Shown: positions 35,304 through 48,293 of the stretch, piece by piece
How positions within the stretch are numbered: position 1 is the stretch's first letter
Layout: the number at the start of each line of letters is the position of its first letter
Assembly (NCBI RefSeq): GCF_034541975.1
Contig: NZ_JAVYJM010000001.1
Source: Dermacoccus abyssi
GTDB taxonomy: Bacteria > Actinomycetota > Actinomycetes > Actinomycetales > Dermatophilaceae
Length of the DNA stretch: 64,000 nucleotides
Strand: one strand, 5' to 3'
Translations under genes and position numbers: made by a program
Notes under the pieces: generated by a model
The model's input: the letters and a program-made list of their open reading frames with translations, nothing else
Database searches by the model: none
What the model was told of the DNA's origin: nothing

Positions 35304-36479
35304 ATGGCACGTTTCATTTCCTCCCGATACCAGGGCGATTCGTCAACGCAGATGTCGGTCATCGCCGACCGCGCCCGCGAGTTCGACGACGTCATCAACT
35401 TCAGCCTCGGTGACCCCGACCTCACCACCGACGAGGGCGTCATCGACGCTGCCGCAGCCGACGCGAAGGCCGGGCACACGCACTACACCTCCAGCCTCGG
35501 CGACCCCGAACTGCGTGGGGCGATCGTCGAGATGTACCGCACCGATCACGCCCTCGAGCGCCCCGTCGACGACGTCATGGTGACGACGTCCGGTTGCCAC
35601 GCGATGTGGCTCGTCATGGAGACGCTGCTCGACGACGGCGACGAGGTGCTCGTCATCGAGCCGTACTTCACGCCGTACCCGCACCAGGTCCGTCTCGCCC
35701 GCGGCGTGCCCGTCTTCGTGCCCACGCGCAAGGAGAACGGCTTCCAGGTGACCCGTGAGGATCTCGAGGCCGCCGTCACGCCGCGCACGCGGGCCCTCAT
35801 CGTCAACACGCCCTGCAACCCGACGGGCGTCTCGTGGTCGCGCGCCGCGCTCGAGACCGTGGCCGAGGTGGCGAAGGAAAACGACCTCGTCGTCATCGCC
35901 GATGACATCTACACGTCGTTCACGTACACCGAGCCCTTCGTGCCCTTTACCTCGCTGCCGGGCATGGGGGAGCGCACCATCACCGTGGGCTCCTTCAGCA
36001 AGGACTTCATGATGACGGGGTGGCGCGTCGGCTGGATCATGGCCCCGGCCGAGTTCGTCTCCACCGCGCGCGACGTCAACGAGAACAACGTCTTCACCGC
36101 GCCGTCGGTGAGCCAGCGTGCGGCTCTGCACGCCCTGGAGCGCCGTCACGAGTTGCAGCCCCCGGTCAAGGAGCTCTACCGCCGCCGTCTCGAGCGGGCG
36201 TACGAGCGCGTCCGGGCCCTTGCGAACATGGATGCCCTCGCGCCGCAGGGGGCGATCTATCTGTGGGCGGACATCCGCGCGACGGGCCTCACGTCCGTCG
36301 AGTGCGCCGCGCGCATCGTCGAGGAGGCGCACATCCTCACCATTCCGGGAACGGCCTTCGGTGAGTCCGGTGAGGGCTTCCTACGGCTCGCTGTGACGGT
36401 TGGGGAGCAGCGCATCGACGAGGCCTTCGACCGGCTCGCCCGGATGAGCATATTCACCGATTCCGCTGCCGGAGAGTGA
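35304..36479 (+). CDS. PLP-dependent class I/II aminotransferase
   Basis: This 391-residue aminotransferase has the full class I/II pattern: VINFSLGDPDLTTDE, the NPTG motif in VNTPCNPTGVSW, the Asp/Tyr pair in VVIADDIYTSFTY and the PLP lysine in GSFSKDFMMTGWRVGW (~235). It resembles the aspartate/aromatic aminotransferase branch. The substrate is not clear, and the neighbours do not help. AAGGGG lies ~10 nt before the ATG. A role in the B12 pathway is unlikely because CobC is already present in the cobB fusion. Confidence 0.88.
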   Translation: MARFISSRYQGDSSTQMSVIADRAREFDDVINFSLGDPDLTTDEGVIDAAAADAKAGHTHYTSSLGDPELRGAIVEMYRTDHALERPVDDVMVTTSGCHAMWLVMETLLDDGDEVLVIEPYFTPYPHQVRLARGVPVFVPTRKENGFQVTREDLEAAVTPRTRALIVNTPCNPTGVSWSRAALETVAEVAKENDLVVIADDIYTSFTYTEPFVPFTSLPGMGERTITVGSFSKDFMMTGWRVGWIMAPAEFVSTARDVNENNVFTAPSVSQRAALHALERRHELQPPVKELYRRRLERAYERVRALANMDALAPQGAIYLWADIRATGLTSVECAARIVEEAHILTIPGTAFGESGEGFLRLAVTVGEQRIDEAFDRLARMSIFTDSAAGE

Positions 36480-36605
36480 CGTACCGCCAGCGCTGAGACG
36501 GGGGATTGACTACCATGGCGGAGCGTGCCGTCCGGGCACAGGTTCGCCGAGGCTCCGGGGTCGTTGGGAGTTCGGCGAATTTCGACCAACCCCTCTGAGA
36601 CTCTC

Positions 36606-38972
36606 GTGAACTCGATCTCCACACGTGCCCACGACCGCCTCGGTCTGCGTACGTCGCCCATCATCTTTTTCGGCTCGGCCTTCCTCATCGTCCTGTTCAG
36701 CGCAGGGATGGGGCTGTTTCCAGGGCCGGTTCAGACGTTCTTCGGTTCCATCGCGCACTGGTTGCGCTACGACATCGGCTGGTTCTACACGGCCGGCGCC
36801 ACGCTCCTCGTCGTCTTCTCCGTCGTGCTCGCCATGAGCCGCTACGGCCGCATCAAGATCGGTGCGGACGACGCCGAACCCGAGTACTCGGGGCTCGCGT
36901 GGTTCGGCATGATGTTCGCCGCCGGCGTCGGCGCCGTCCTCATGTTCTGGGGCATCGCCGAGCCGATGAACCACTACGCGAACCCGCCGATGGGCGACAA
37001 GGCGTTCACCGACGCCGCCGCCTGGCAGGCCATCAACATCGCTAACTTCCACTTCGGCATCCACATGTGGGCCGTGCTCATCGTGCCCGGCCTGTCGTTC
37101 GGCTACTTCACCTACAAGCGCAACCTGCCGCCACGTGTCTCCTCGGCGTTCCACCCGGTCCTGGGTGACCGCATCCACGGCCCGATCGGACGCACGATCG
37201 ACATCATCTCGATCGTCGCCACCGTCTTCGGTCTTGCCGTGTCGACGGGTCTCGGTGCGCTGCAGATCAACTCCGGTATGAAGTACGTCTTCGGCGTGCC
37301 GATCTCCGGCATGGTGCAGGCTGCGATCCTCGCGGTGATCACCGCTGCAGCGCTGACGTCCGTGCTCGCGGGTATGGACAAGGGCGTCAAGCGCCTGTCG
37401 TACGCGAACATCATCCTCGCGATCGCGCTCATGCTCTTCATCCTCATGAACGCGGCGTCGACGTCCGACCTCATGCGCAGCATCATCGAGGCGTCCGGTC
37501 GCTACCTCAGTGACCTGCCGGTGCTCAGCACCTTCAACGACAGCTTCGGTCACGGCCAGTGGTCGGGTGACTGGACCGTCTTCTACTGGGCCTGGACGGT
37601 GACCTGGGCGCCCTTCGTCGGCATGTTCGTCGCGAAGATCTCCCGCGGCCGGAGCATCCGTGCCTTCGTGGCCGCGTCCCTCGGCCTGCCGACCGCGTTT
37701 GTCGTCGTCTGGATGTCGATCTACGGCTTCTCGGCCATCACCTCCGATCGCGCGAGCGCGGACAAGCCGGGTACCGGTGGCGAGCTGACGAAGACGATCG
37801 TCGATGACGGCCGCGTGCAGGACGCCCTGTTCCAGTTCCTCAAGGACATGCCGCTCTACGGCGTCACGGCGACCCTGGCACTCATCGTCATCGTCGTCTT
37901 CTTCGTCACCTCGATCGACTCGGGTGCCCTCGTGCTCGACGCCATGGCGAACGGCCACGAGGACATGGGGACGCGCCGTCAGCGCGTGTTCTGGTCGCTG
38001 TCGGTCGGAGCCGTCTGTGCGGCGATCATCCTCACCGCCGGCGACAACGGCCTCAACGCGCTGCAGGAGGTCATCATCGTCATCGGCTTCCCGGTCATGA
38101 TCCTGACGATCCTTCAGGCGTTCCTCCTGCTGCAGGCGCTGCGCGAGGACGCGGGCGCGGCGAAGCCGATCCGCACACGACAGTGGAAGAAGGTTCTCCC
38201 GCAGGAGGAGTACGAGCGCCGCGCGGCCGAGAACAGCGAGGACACGGACGAGTACGTCGTCCTGCCCGAGTTCGAGATCGGCACCGAGCCCGAGTACGAG
38301 ACGCACACCCCGACGACGTCGCACACGCAGGCTCTCGCGGCCAGTCGCGCGGCCGTGTCGATCGGTCTCACGGGCGCCGTGGCCTCCGGAAAGTCGGTCG
38401 TCGCCGACGAGTTCGAGCGTCGTGGCGCAGTGGTCGTCGAGTTCGACGAGCTCATGCGCGAGGTGCTCACACCGGGCCACGAGACGCTCGAGGACCTGCG
38501 CGCGGTCTTCTCCGAGGAGATCGTCCACCCCGACGGCACGATCGACTGGGAAACGCTCGACGGCCTGACGACGGAGAGCCACTCCGCCCGTCGGCGCCTG
38601 TACGACGTGGTCGGGCCTGCCGTCCGCGAGGTGGCCGACGCTCGGGCCAAGGCGGTCGGCGAGGATTCCGTTCTCGTACTCGACCTCGCGCTGCTCACCG
38701 AGTCGACGCCGCGCGACTTCGACCAGGTCGTCGTCGTGTCGGCTCCGGTCGAGCTGCGCGTGGGGCGCCTCATGGAGGAGCGCGGTCTCACCCGCGAGCA
38801 GGCATGGGCGGAGATCGACGCCGACACCCAGCAGAGCGAGCGCGAGGACGCTGCGGACTTCGTCATGGAGAATGCAGGAACACGCGACGAACTGCGTGAG
38901 CTCGTCGACGCCCACTGGGACGAGCACGTGCAGCCGGTGCTCGACGAGACGAGCGCTCACGCGGGTAGCTGA
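36606..38972 (+). CDS. BCCT-family osmolyte transporter fused to a degenerate CoaE-like kinase domain
   Basis: Residues ~10-515 are a betaine/choline/carnitine (BCCT) transporter: ~12 TM segments, GVGAVLMFWGIAEPMNHY, INIANFHFGIHMWAV, the signature DWTVFYWAWTVTWAPFVG and FFVTSIDSGALVLDAM. An acidic cytoplasmic tail (~515-582) follows. Residues ~583-780 then resemble dephospho-CoA kinase: Walker A LTGAVASGKSVVADEF, FDELMREVLTPG, ARRRLYDVVGP and LDLALLTE. Several kinase residues differ from the intact CoaE next door: DSD is EFD, HP is GP, DIPLL is DLALL, and the lid arginine motif SRIRSQ is AEIDAD. The frame has no stop at the junction. GTG 36606 is the likely start; GTG 36525 also fits and would add 27 residues. 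Confidence 0.88.
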   Translation: MNSISTRAHDRLGLRTSPIIFFGSAFLIVLFSAGMGLFPGPVQTFFGSIAHWLRYDIGWFYTAGATLLVVFSVVLAMSRYGRIKIGADDAEPEYSGLAWFGMMFAAGVGAVLMFWGIAEPMNHYANPPMGDKAFTDAAAWQAINIANFHFGIHMWAVLIVPGLSFGYFTYKRNLPPRVSSAFHPVLGDRIHGPIGRTIDIISIVATVFGLAVSTGLGALQINSGMKYVFGVPISGMVQAAILAVITAAALTSVLAGMDKGVKRLSYANIILAIALMLFILMNAASTSDLMRSIIEASGRYLSDLPVLSTFNDSFGHGQWSGDWTVFYWAWTVTWAPFVGMFVAKISRGRSIRAFVAASLGLPTAFVVVWMSIYGFSAITSDRASADKPGTGGELTKTIVDDGRVQDALFQFLKDMPLYGVTATLALIVIVVFFVTSIDSGALVLDAMANGHEDMGTRRQRVFWSLSVGAVCAAIILTAGDNGLNALQEVIIVIGFPVMILTILQAFLLLQALREDAGAAKPIRTRQWKKVLPQEEYERRAAENSEDTDEYVVLPEFEIGTEPEYETHTPTTSHTQALAASRAAVSIGLTGAVASGKSVVADEFERRGAVVVEFDELMREVLTPGHETLEDLRAVFSEEIVHPDGTIDWETLDGLTTESHSARRRLYDVVGPAVREVADARAKAVGEDSVLVLDLALLTESTPRDFDQVVVVSAPVELRVGRLMEERGLTREQAWAEIDADTQQSEREDAADFVMENAGTRDELRELVDAHWDEHVQPVLDETSAHAGS

Positions 38973-38988
38973 CGATCGAGGAGAGACG

Positions 38989-39624
38989 ATGAGTGGCACC
39001 GAGCAGCACGCGTTCGAGCGAGGCCTGCGGGTCGGGCTGACCGGCGGTATCGGCTCCGGAAAGTCCACCGTGGCGCGCACGTTCGCGCAGCTCGGTGCCC
39101 TCGTCGTCGATTCGGACGCGATCCAGCGCCTCGTCGTGGCGCCCGGCTCCGACGGCCTCCGCGCGATCGTCGAGGAGTTCGGGGAAGCGATGCTGACCGC
39201 CGACGGTGAGTTGAACCGCCCTGCGATGGCAGAGCTCGTCTTCGCCGACGAGACGGCCCGGCGGCGACTCGAAGGCATCACGCACCCCCTCATCGCGCAG
39301 GAGACGGCGCGACAGATGGGCAAGGCCGCGTCGGGGCAGGTCGTGGTCCACGACATTCCGTTGCTCGTCGAGTTGGGGTACGCGGACAAGTACGACCTCG
39401 TCGTCATCGTCGATGCGCCGGAAGAGGTGCGCCTCGAGCGCCTCGTCGCCGACCGGGGCATGACGAAGGAAGCGGCGCTCTCACGCATCCGCTCACAGGC
39501 CACAACGGAGCAGCGCCGCGCCGTGGCCGACGTGTGGATCGACAACACGGGCACCCCCGAGGAGCTGCGCGAGCAGGCATCGGAGGTCTGGACGACGCAC
39601 GTCGAGCCGTCGGTTCATCACTGA
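38989..39624 (+). CDS. coaE: Dephospho-CoA kinase
   Basis: CoaE phosphorylates the 3'-OH of dephospho-CoA, the last step of CoA synthesis. The 211-residue protein is complete: VGLTGGIGSGKSTVARTF (Walker A), VVDSDAIQRLVVAPGS, LEGITHPLIAQE, VVHDIPLLVELGY and ALSRIRSQATTEQRR. ATG 38989 has GAGGAGAG 3-4 nt upstream and lies 16 nt after the BCCT fusion gene, so the two are probably co-transcribed. It is clearly homologous to the C-terminal domain of that gene. Confidence 0.95.
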   Translation: MSGTEQHAFERGLRVGLTGGIGSGKSTVARTFAQLGALVVDSDAIQRLVVAPGSDGLRAIVEEFGEAMLTADGELNRPAMAELVFADETARRRLEGITHPLIAQETARQMGKAASGQVVVHDIPLLVELGYADKYDLVVIVDAPEEVRLERLVADRGMTKEAALSRIRSQATTEQRRAVADVWIDNTGTPEELREQASEVWTTHVEPSVHH

Positions 39625-39690
39625 CCCACGGATGGCGCCCCCAGCCGTGCGGGTGGCCTCGAGTGGCATCAGGACCCCGTGATTCCGGGG

Positions 39691-39713
39691 TTGTCGGTGC
39701 CCGGACGTAGGGT
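39691..39713 (+). promoter_or_regulatory. RecA-independent DNA-damage promoter (PafBC type) of uvrB
   Basis: TTGTCGGTG (39691-39699), 8 nt, then TAGGGT (39708-39713) exactly fits the mycobacterial RecA-NDp motif TTGTCRGTG-N8-TAnnnT, which PafBC activates after DNA damage. The -10 box ends 6 nt before the uvrB ATG, so the mRNA is probably leaderless. A 6-bp hairpin (ACCCCG/CGGGGT, 39674-39691) lies just upstream. Confidence 0.82.
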
Positions 39714-39719
39714 TTGACC

Positions 39720-41822
<2,103 letters not shown>

Positions 41823-41851
41823 GCGCCCACGCTGCGCTCAGGGGGCATCGG

Positions 41852-41857
41852 TATTCT
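41852..41857 (+). promoter_or_regulatory. -10 box of the DUF3817 gene (leaderless)
   Basis: TATTCT ends 7 nt before the ATG at 41865. No -35 or damage motif is evident. Confidence 0.4.
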
Positions 41858-41864
41858 TGAACGC

Positions 41865-42188
41865 ATGACGATCACGCGTTTGTTCAAGGGTTTCGCGCTG
41901 GCCGAAGCCATCTCCTGGGGTCTGCTGCTCATCGGCATGTTCTTCAAGTGGATCCTGAAGACCACCGAGATGGGTGTGCAGATCGCCGGCCCCATCCACG
42001 GCGTCATGTTCATCGGCTACGTGCTGTGTGCGCTCAAGCTGTGGCAGGAGAAGAGCTGGCCGGGCAAGACGATCGGGCTCGCCCTCGTCAGCGCCGTCAT
42101 CCCGTTCATGACGATCTGGTTCGAGAAGCGCGCCGAGCGTGCCGGCGAACTGGACACCCCGGCCGCCGGCCCGCGCGTCACGGCCTGA
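41865..42188 (+). CDS. DUF3817 small membrane protein
   Basis: This 107-residue integral membrane protein has three hydrophobic segments. It matches the DUF3817 pattern with FKGFALAEAISWGLLLIGMF, IAGPIHGVMFIGYVL and WPGKTIGLALVSAVIPFMT, followed by FEKRAER. Members are common and uncharacterised in actinobacteria. It follows uvrB by 42 nt, has its own -10 box and is closed by a strong hairpin. Confidence 0.85.
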   Translation: MTITRLFKGFALAEAISWGLLLIGMFFKWILKTTEMGVQIAGPIHGVMFIGYVLCALKLWQEKSWPGKTIGLALVSAVIPFMTIWFEKRAERAGELDTPAAGPRVTA

Positions 42189-42210
42189 CGCCCCCGCCGC
42201 CGACGAGACA

Positions 42211-42250
42211 GCGCCCGGTCCAGGCAGCCTTGAGCTGCCGGACCGGGCGC
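42211..42250. terminator. Strong bidirectional terminator hairpin
   Basis: GCGCCCGGTCC (42211-42221) pairs perfectly with GGACCGGGCGC (42240-42250), and GGCAGC/GCTGCC continues the stem inside. It lies between two converging genes (DUF3817 and the metallo-hydrolase). Confidence 0.88.
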
Positions 42251-42275
42251 TTCGTCGTTCTCGCCGGTCGTCCGT

Positions 42276-42947
42276 TCACCAGCCTCGTTCGCGCCATTCG
42301 TCGAGGTGCGGACGTTCGGTGGCGAGGCTCGTGTCGTCACCGTGGCCGGGGTGCACGACGGCGTCGTCGAAACGGCCGAAGATCCGATCCCTGACCGAGG
42401 CGAACAGTTCGTCGAAGGACTGCTCGTCGCTGTGGTTCGTGGCACCCACGCCGCCGGGAAACAGGGTGTCCCCGGTCCAGACGTGCGGTGTCGAACCGTC
42501 CTCGGGCGACCAGCTGAGGACGACGCTGCCCGGCGTGTGCCCGGGCACGTGGTGCGCCGTGAGCGTCTGTTCGCCGAGCGTGACGGTGTCGCCGTCGGCG
42601 AGCGTGCGGCTCGGCTCGACGGGCAGTTCCGGCGCGTCGAGTTCGCCGGCCATCGCCTCGCGGGCCAGGGGCGCGATCTCCGGCAGGGCACGGTGATGGT
42701 CCCAGTGCTTGTGGGTCGTCACGACGCCGACGAGGGCTGCGTCCTCGACCTGCGCCTCGGCGAGCAGCTCACGGATGGCCGCGGCGTCGTCGGCGGCGTC
42801 CACGAGCAACGCCTCACCGGTGGCGGCGTCCTTGAGCAGGTAGACGTTGTTGTGCATGTCCGAGACCGACAGCTTCCACATCGTGAGGCCGGGAAGGTCG
42901 AGGCGCGACGGCGCCTGGCCGGGCTGGACGTCCGAAACATAGGTCAT
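42276..42947 (-). CDS. MBL-fold metallo-hydrolase (glyoxalase II-like)
   Basis: This 223-residue metallo-beta-lactamase-fold protein has the zinc motif THKHWDHH (HxHxDH), HVPGHTPGSVVLSW, WTGDTLFPGGVG and VVHPGHGDDT. This is the hydroxyacylglutathione-hydrolase-like branch. In actinobacteria such enzymes may act on mycothiol or other thioesters; the substrate here is unknown. ATG 42947 overlaps the GH15 gene stop by 4 bp, so the two are co-expressed. Confidence 0.88.
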   Translation of the reverse strand: MTYVSDVQPGQAPSRLDLPGLTMWKLSVSDMHNNVYLLKDAATGEALLVDAADDAAAIRELLAEAQVEDAALVGVVTTHKHWDHHRALPEIAPLAREAMAGELDAPELPVEPSRTLADGDTVTLGEQTLTAHHVPGHTPGSVVLSWSPEDGSTPHVWTGDTLFPGGVGATNHSDEQSFDELFASVRDRIFGRFDDAVVHPGHGDDTSLATERPHLDEWRERGW

Positions 42948-44788
42948 GCGATCTCCTCGTCGGGGTAGTCGTTCGAGGCGATACGCGCCTCGTGGAGGTC
43001 GTAGGCCGCACCGATGAGCGTGAGGTGGCTGAACGCCTGCGGGAAGTTGCCCACCTGGCGCATCTCCTCGGGGTCGTACTCCTCGGCGAGCAGGCCCACG
43101 TCGTTCGGCAGGTCGCACAGGCGGTCGAACAGCTCGCAGGCCTTGTCGAGCTCGCCGATCTTCGCGTAGGCCGAGACGAGCCAGAACGAGCACGCGAGGA
43201 ACGGGTGCTCGTCGCCCGCGAGGCCGTCGACGCCCGACTGGGTGCGGTAGCGCAGGAGGAACCCGCCGCGCATGAGATCGTTCTCGATGGCGCGCACGGT
43301 GCCGATGACGCGGGGGTCGTCACCGGGCAGGAACCCGATGAGGGGGATGAGCAGCAGGGAGGCGTCCACCTCGTCGGTGTTGTAGTGCTGCGTGAAGGTG
43401 TTCTTGTCCGTGTTGAAGCCCTTCGCCAGCACCTCCTCACGCACGAGGTCGCGGATCTCGCGCCAGCGCTCGACGTCACCGGGCAGGTCGTGCTCCTCGA
43501 CGGCCTGGATCGCGCGGTCGAAGGCCGCCCACACCATGACGTGCGAGTGCGTGAAGTGCTGCAGGGGCCCGCGGATCTCCCACAGGCCGTTGTCCGGCTC
43601 GTCCCAGTGATCCGCGAGCCGGTTGACGAGCGCAGCCTGGATCGCCCAACTCTGCTGGCTCTCCTGCCCGCCGAGGTCGCGAGCGGACTCGAAGGCGATC
43701 ATGACCTCGCCGAGGACATCCGTCTGCTTCTGGTCGAAGGCGCCGTTGCCCACGCGGACCGGTCGGCTGTTCGCGTACCCGGGCAGGTGGTCGAGTTCGC
43801 GTTCGGCGAGTTCACGCCCGCCGTCGATCGTGTACATGATCTGCATGTCCTCGGGGTCACCGGCGAGGGCGCGCACGAGCCATTCGCGCCACTTGAGGGT
43901 GGCCTCGATGTAGCCAGCGCGCAGCAGGGACTCGAGGCCGAGCGAGGCGTCACGCAACCAGCAGTAGCGGTAGTCCCAGTTCCGTTCGCCGCCGATGTGC
44001 TCGGGAAGCGACGTCGTGGGAGCTGCGACGATGCCGCCGCGCCGGCTGTCGGTGAGCAGGTCGAGCACGAGCAGGCTGCGCTTGACGACCTCGGCGTGCG
44101 GGCCGTTGTACGTGCAGTGGCTCATCCAGTTCTCCCAGCGATCGAGGGAGGCTGCGACGCGACGGTCGGTGTCGAGGGGAACGGGGATCGGCTTGTAGCT
44201 GGGCACCCAGGTGACGCTGAAGTCGTAGCGTTCACCGGCCTTGACCTCGAAGCGGTCACGGTGACGGCCCTCATCACCGACGGGCAGTCGGTCGCCGCGG
44301 AAGATGAGCATATCGGGTCCGGCGATCGCGACGAGCACCTCCTCGTCCTCGCTGTGACCGGGGTGGTGGCTGACCCACGGCTTCACCTTGCCGTAGCCGA
44401 AGCGGACGATGAGCTCCTGCTCCATCGCCACGGTGCCCTCGAGACCCTCGACGCGGCGCAGCACGTCGGCGCGGCCGTCGCTCACGGGCATGAGGTCGGT
44501 GACGCGCACCTTGCCGGTCGGCGTCTCGTGGATGGTCTCGAGGACGAAGCTGTTGCCCCGGTAGCTGCGCGTGGTCGTTGCCTCGTCGGAAGGACCCAGC
44601 AGCCAACGGCCGTGATCGGGGGTACCGAGAAGGGCGGTGAAGCAACTCGAGGAATCGAACCGGGGGAGGCACAACCAGTCGACGGAGCCCCGGAGGCTGA
44701 TGAGGGCCGCTGTCTCGGTGTCGCCGATGATCGCGTAGTCCTCGATCGGGGTGTGGTTTGCCTCGGAAAGGGTGGTGTCGGCAGGCAT
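42944..44788 (-). CDS. Glycoside hydrolase family 15 protein (glucoamylase/trehalase-like)
   Basis: This 614-residue protein has an N-terminal beta-sandwich (IEDYAIIGDTETAALISLRG, VDWLCLPRFDSSSCFTALLG) and an (alpha/alpha)6 catalytic domain. Motifs are NWDYRYCWLRDASLGLESLL (a GH15 hallmark with catalytic-region acidic residues), GEVMIAFES and FLACSFWLVSAYAKIGELD. Close relatives in mycobacteria act as trehalases; others act on alpha-glucans. There is no signal peptide, so it is cytoplasmic. It diverges from uvrA. ATG 44788 gives the conserved N-terminus, but no good ribosome-binding site is seen. Confidence 0.88.
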   Translation of the reverse strand: MPADTTLSEANHTPIEDYAIIGDTETAALISLRGSVDWLCLPRFDSSSCFTALLGTPDHGRWLLGPSDEATTTRSYRGNSFVLETIHETPTGKVRVTDLMPVSDGRADVLRRVEGLEGTVAMEQELIVRFGYGKVKPWVSHHPGHSEDEEVLVAIAGPDMLIFRGDRLPVGDEGRHRDRFEVKAGERYDFSVTWVPSYKPIPVPLDTDRRVAASLDRWENWMSHCTYNGPHAEVVKRSLLVLDLLTDSRRGGIVAAPTTSLPEHIGGERNWDYRYCWLRDASLGLESLLRAGYIEATLKWREWLVRALAGDPEDMQIMYTIDGGRELAERELDHLPGYANSRPVRVGNGAFDQKQTDVLGEVMIAFESARDLGGQESQQSWAIQAALVNRLADHWDEPDNGLWEIRGPLQHFTHSHVMVWAAFDRAIQAVEEHDLPGDVERWREIRDLVREEVLAKGFNTDKNTFTQHYNTDEVDASLLLIPLIGFLPGDDPRVIGTVRAIENDLMRGGFLLRYRTQSGVDGLAGDEHPFLACSFWLVSAYAKIGELDKACELFDRLCDLPNDVGLLAEEYDPEEMRQVGNFPQAFSHLTLIGAAYDLHEARIASNDYPDEEIA

Positions 44789-44809
44789 GAGGGCCAGCCT
44801 AGTCCGCGG

Positions 44810-44832
44810 TTGTCGGTGGTCGCACCTAGCAT
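44810..44832 (+). promoter_or_regulatory. RecA-independent DNA-damage promoter (PafBC type) of uvrA
   Basis: TTGTCGGTG (44810-44818), 8 nt, then TAGCAT (44827-44832) is a second exact match to TTGTCRGTG-N8-TAnnnT. The -10 box ends 6 nt before the GTG start of uvrA. The layout is the same as at uvrB. Confidence 0.82.
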
Positions 44833-44838
44833 GGAGCC

Positions 44839-47882
<3,044 letters not shown>

Positions 47883-47886
<4 letters not shown>

Positions 47887-48293
47887 CGTCACTGAGCAAC
47901 GAGATCTCCCGCCGCAGCGCGCTCACTGCCACGACGGCCGTCGTGGGCACGGGCCTTCTCGCAGCCTGCGGCGGTGGTGACGACGCTCCGGCGGCCAAGA
48001 AGGTCGACATCAGCGTTGATGCATCGAACGTTCCGGTCGGTGGCGGCTTCATCGACCGCACCAACAGCGTCGTCGTCACCCAGCCGAGCAAGGGCTCCTA
48101 CAAGGCGTTCTCGTCGGTCTGCCCCCACCAGGGTTGCCAGGTCGGCCAGGTCACCGAAGAAGCCATCGTCTGCACCTGCCACGGCAGCCGTTTCGACCCC
48201 AAGACGGGTGACGTCACCGCCGGCCCGGCGGAGAAGGGGCTTCCCGCCAAGCAGGTCGCCGTGCAGGGCGCGAAGCTGCACGTCACCGGCTGA
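47883..48293 (+). CDS. Rieske [2Fe-2S] lipoprotein, Tat-type signal
   Basis: This 136-residue protein has a twin-arginine signal (SRRSALT, residues ~9-15) and a lipobox (GLLAAC, Cys ~29), so it should be folded in the cytoplasm, exported and lipid-anchored. The Rieske cluster motifs are CPHQGC and CTCHGSRFD, giving two Cys and two His. The partner and redox role are unknown. It sits between uvrA and uvrC with ATGA and TGATG overlaps, so it must be translated with them. Confidence 0.9.

Noticed and set aside
36510..39554. Very long antisense frame (1014 codons) opposite the BCCT-CoaE and coaE genes
   Set aside because: Its product is low-complexity Arg/Asp/Glu/His sequence with no family motifs. 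Such antisense frames arise from strong GC bias at third codon positions.
39625..39719. LexA-type SOS box at uvrB
   Set aside because: No GAAC-N4-GTTC-like palindrome was found here or before uvrA.
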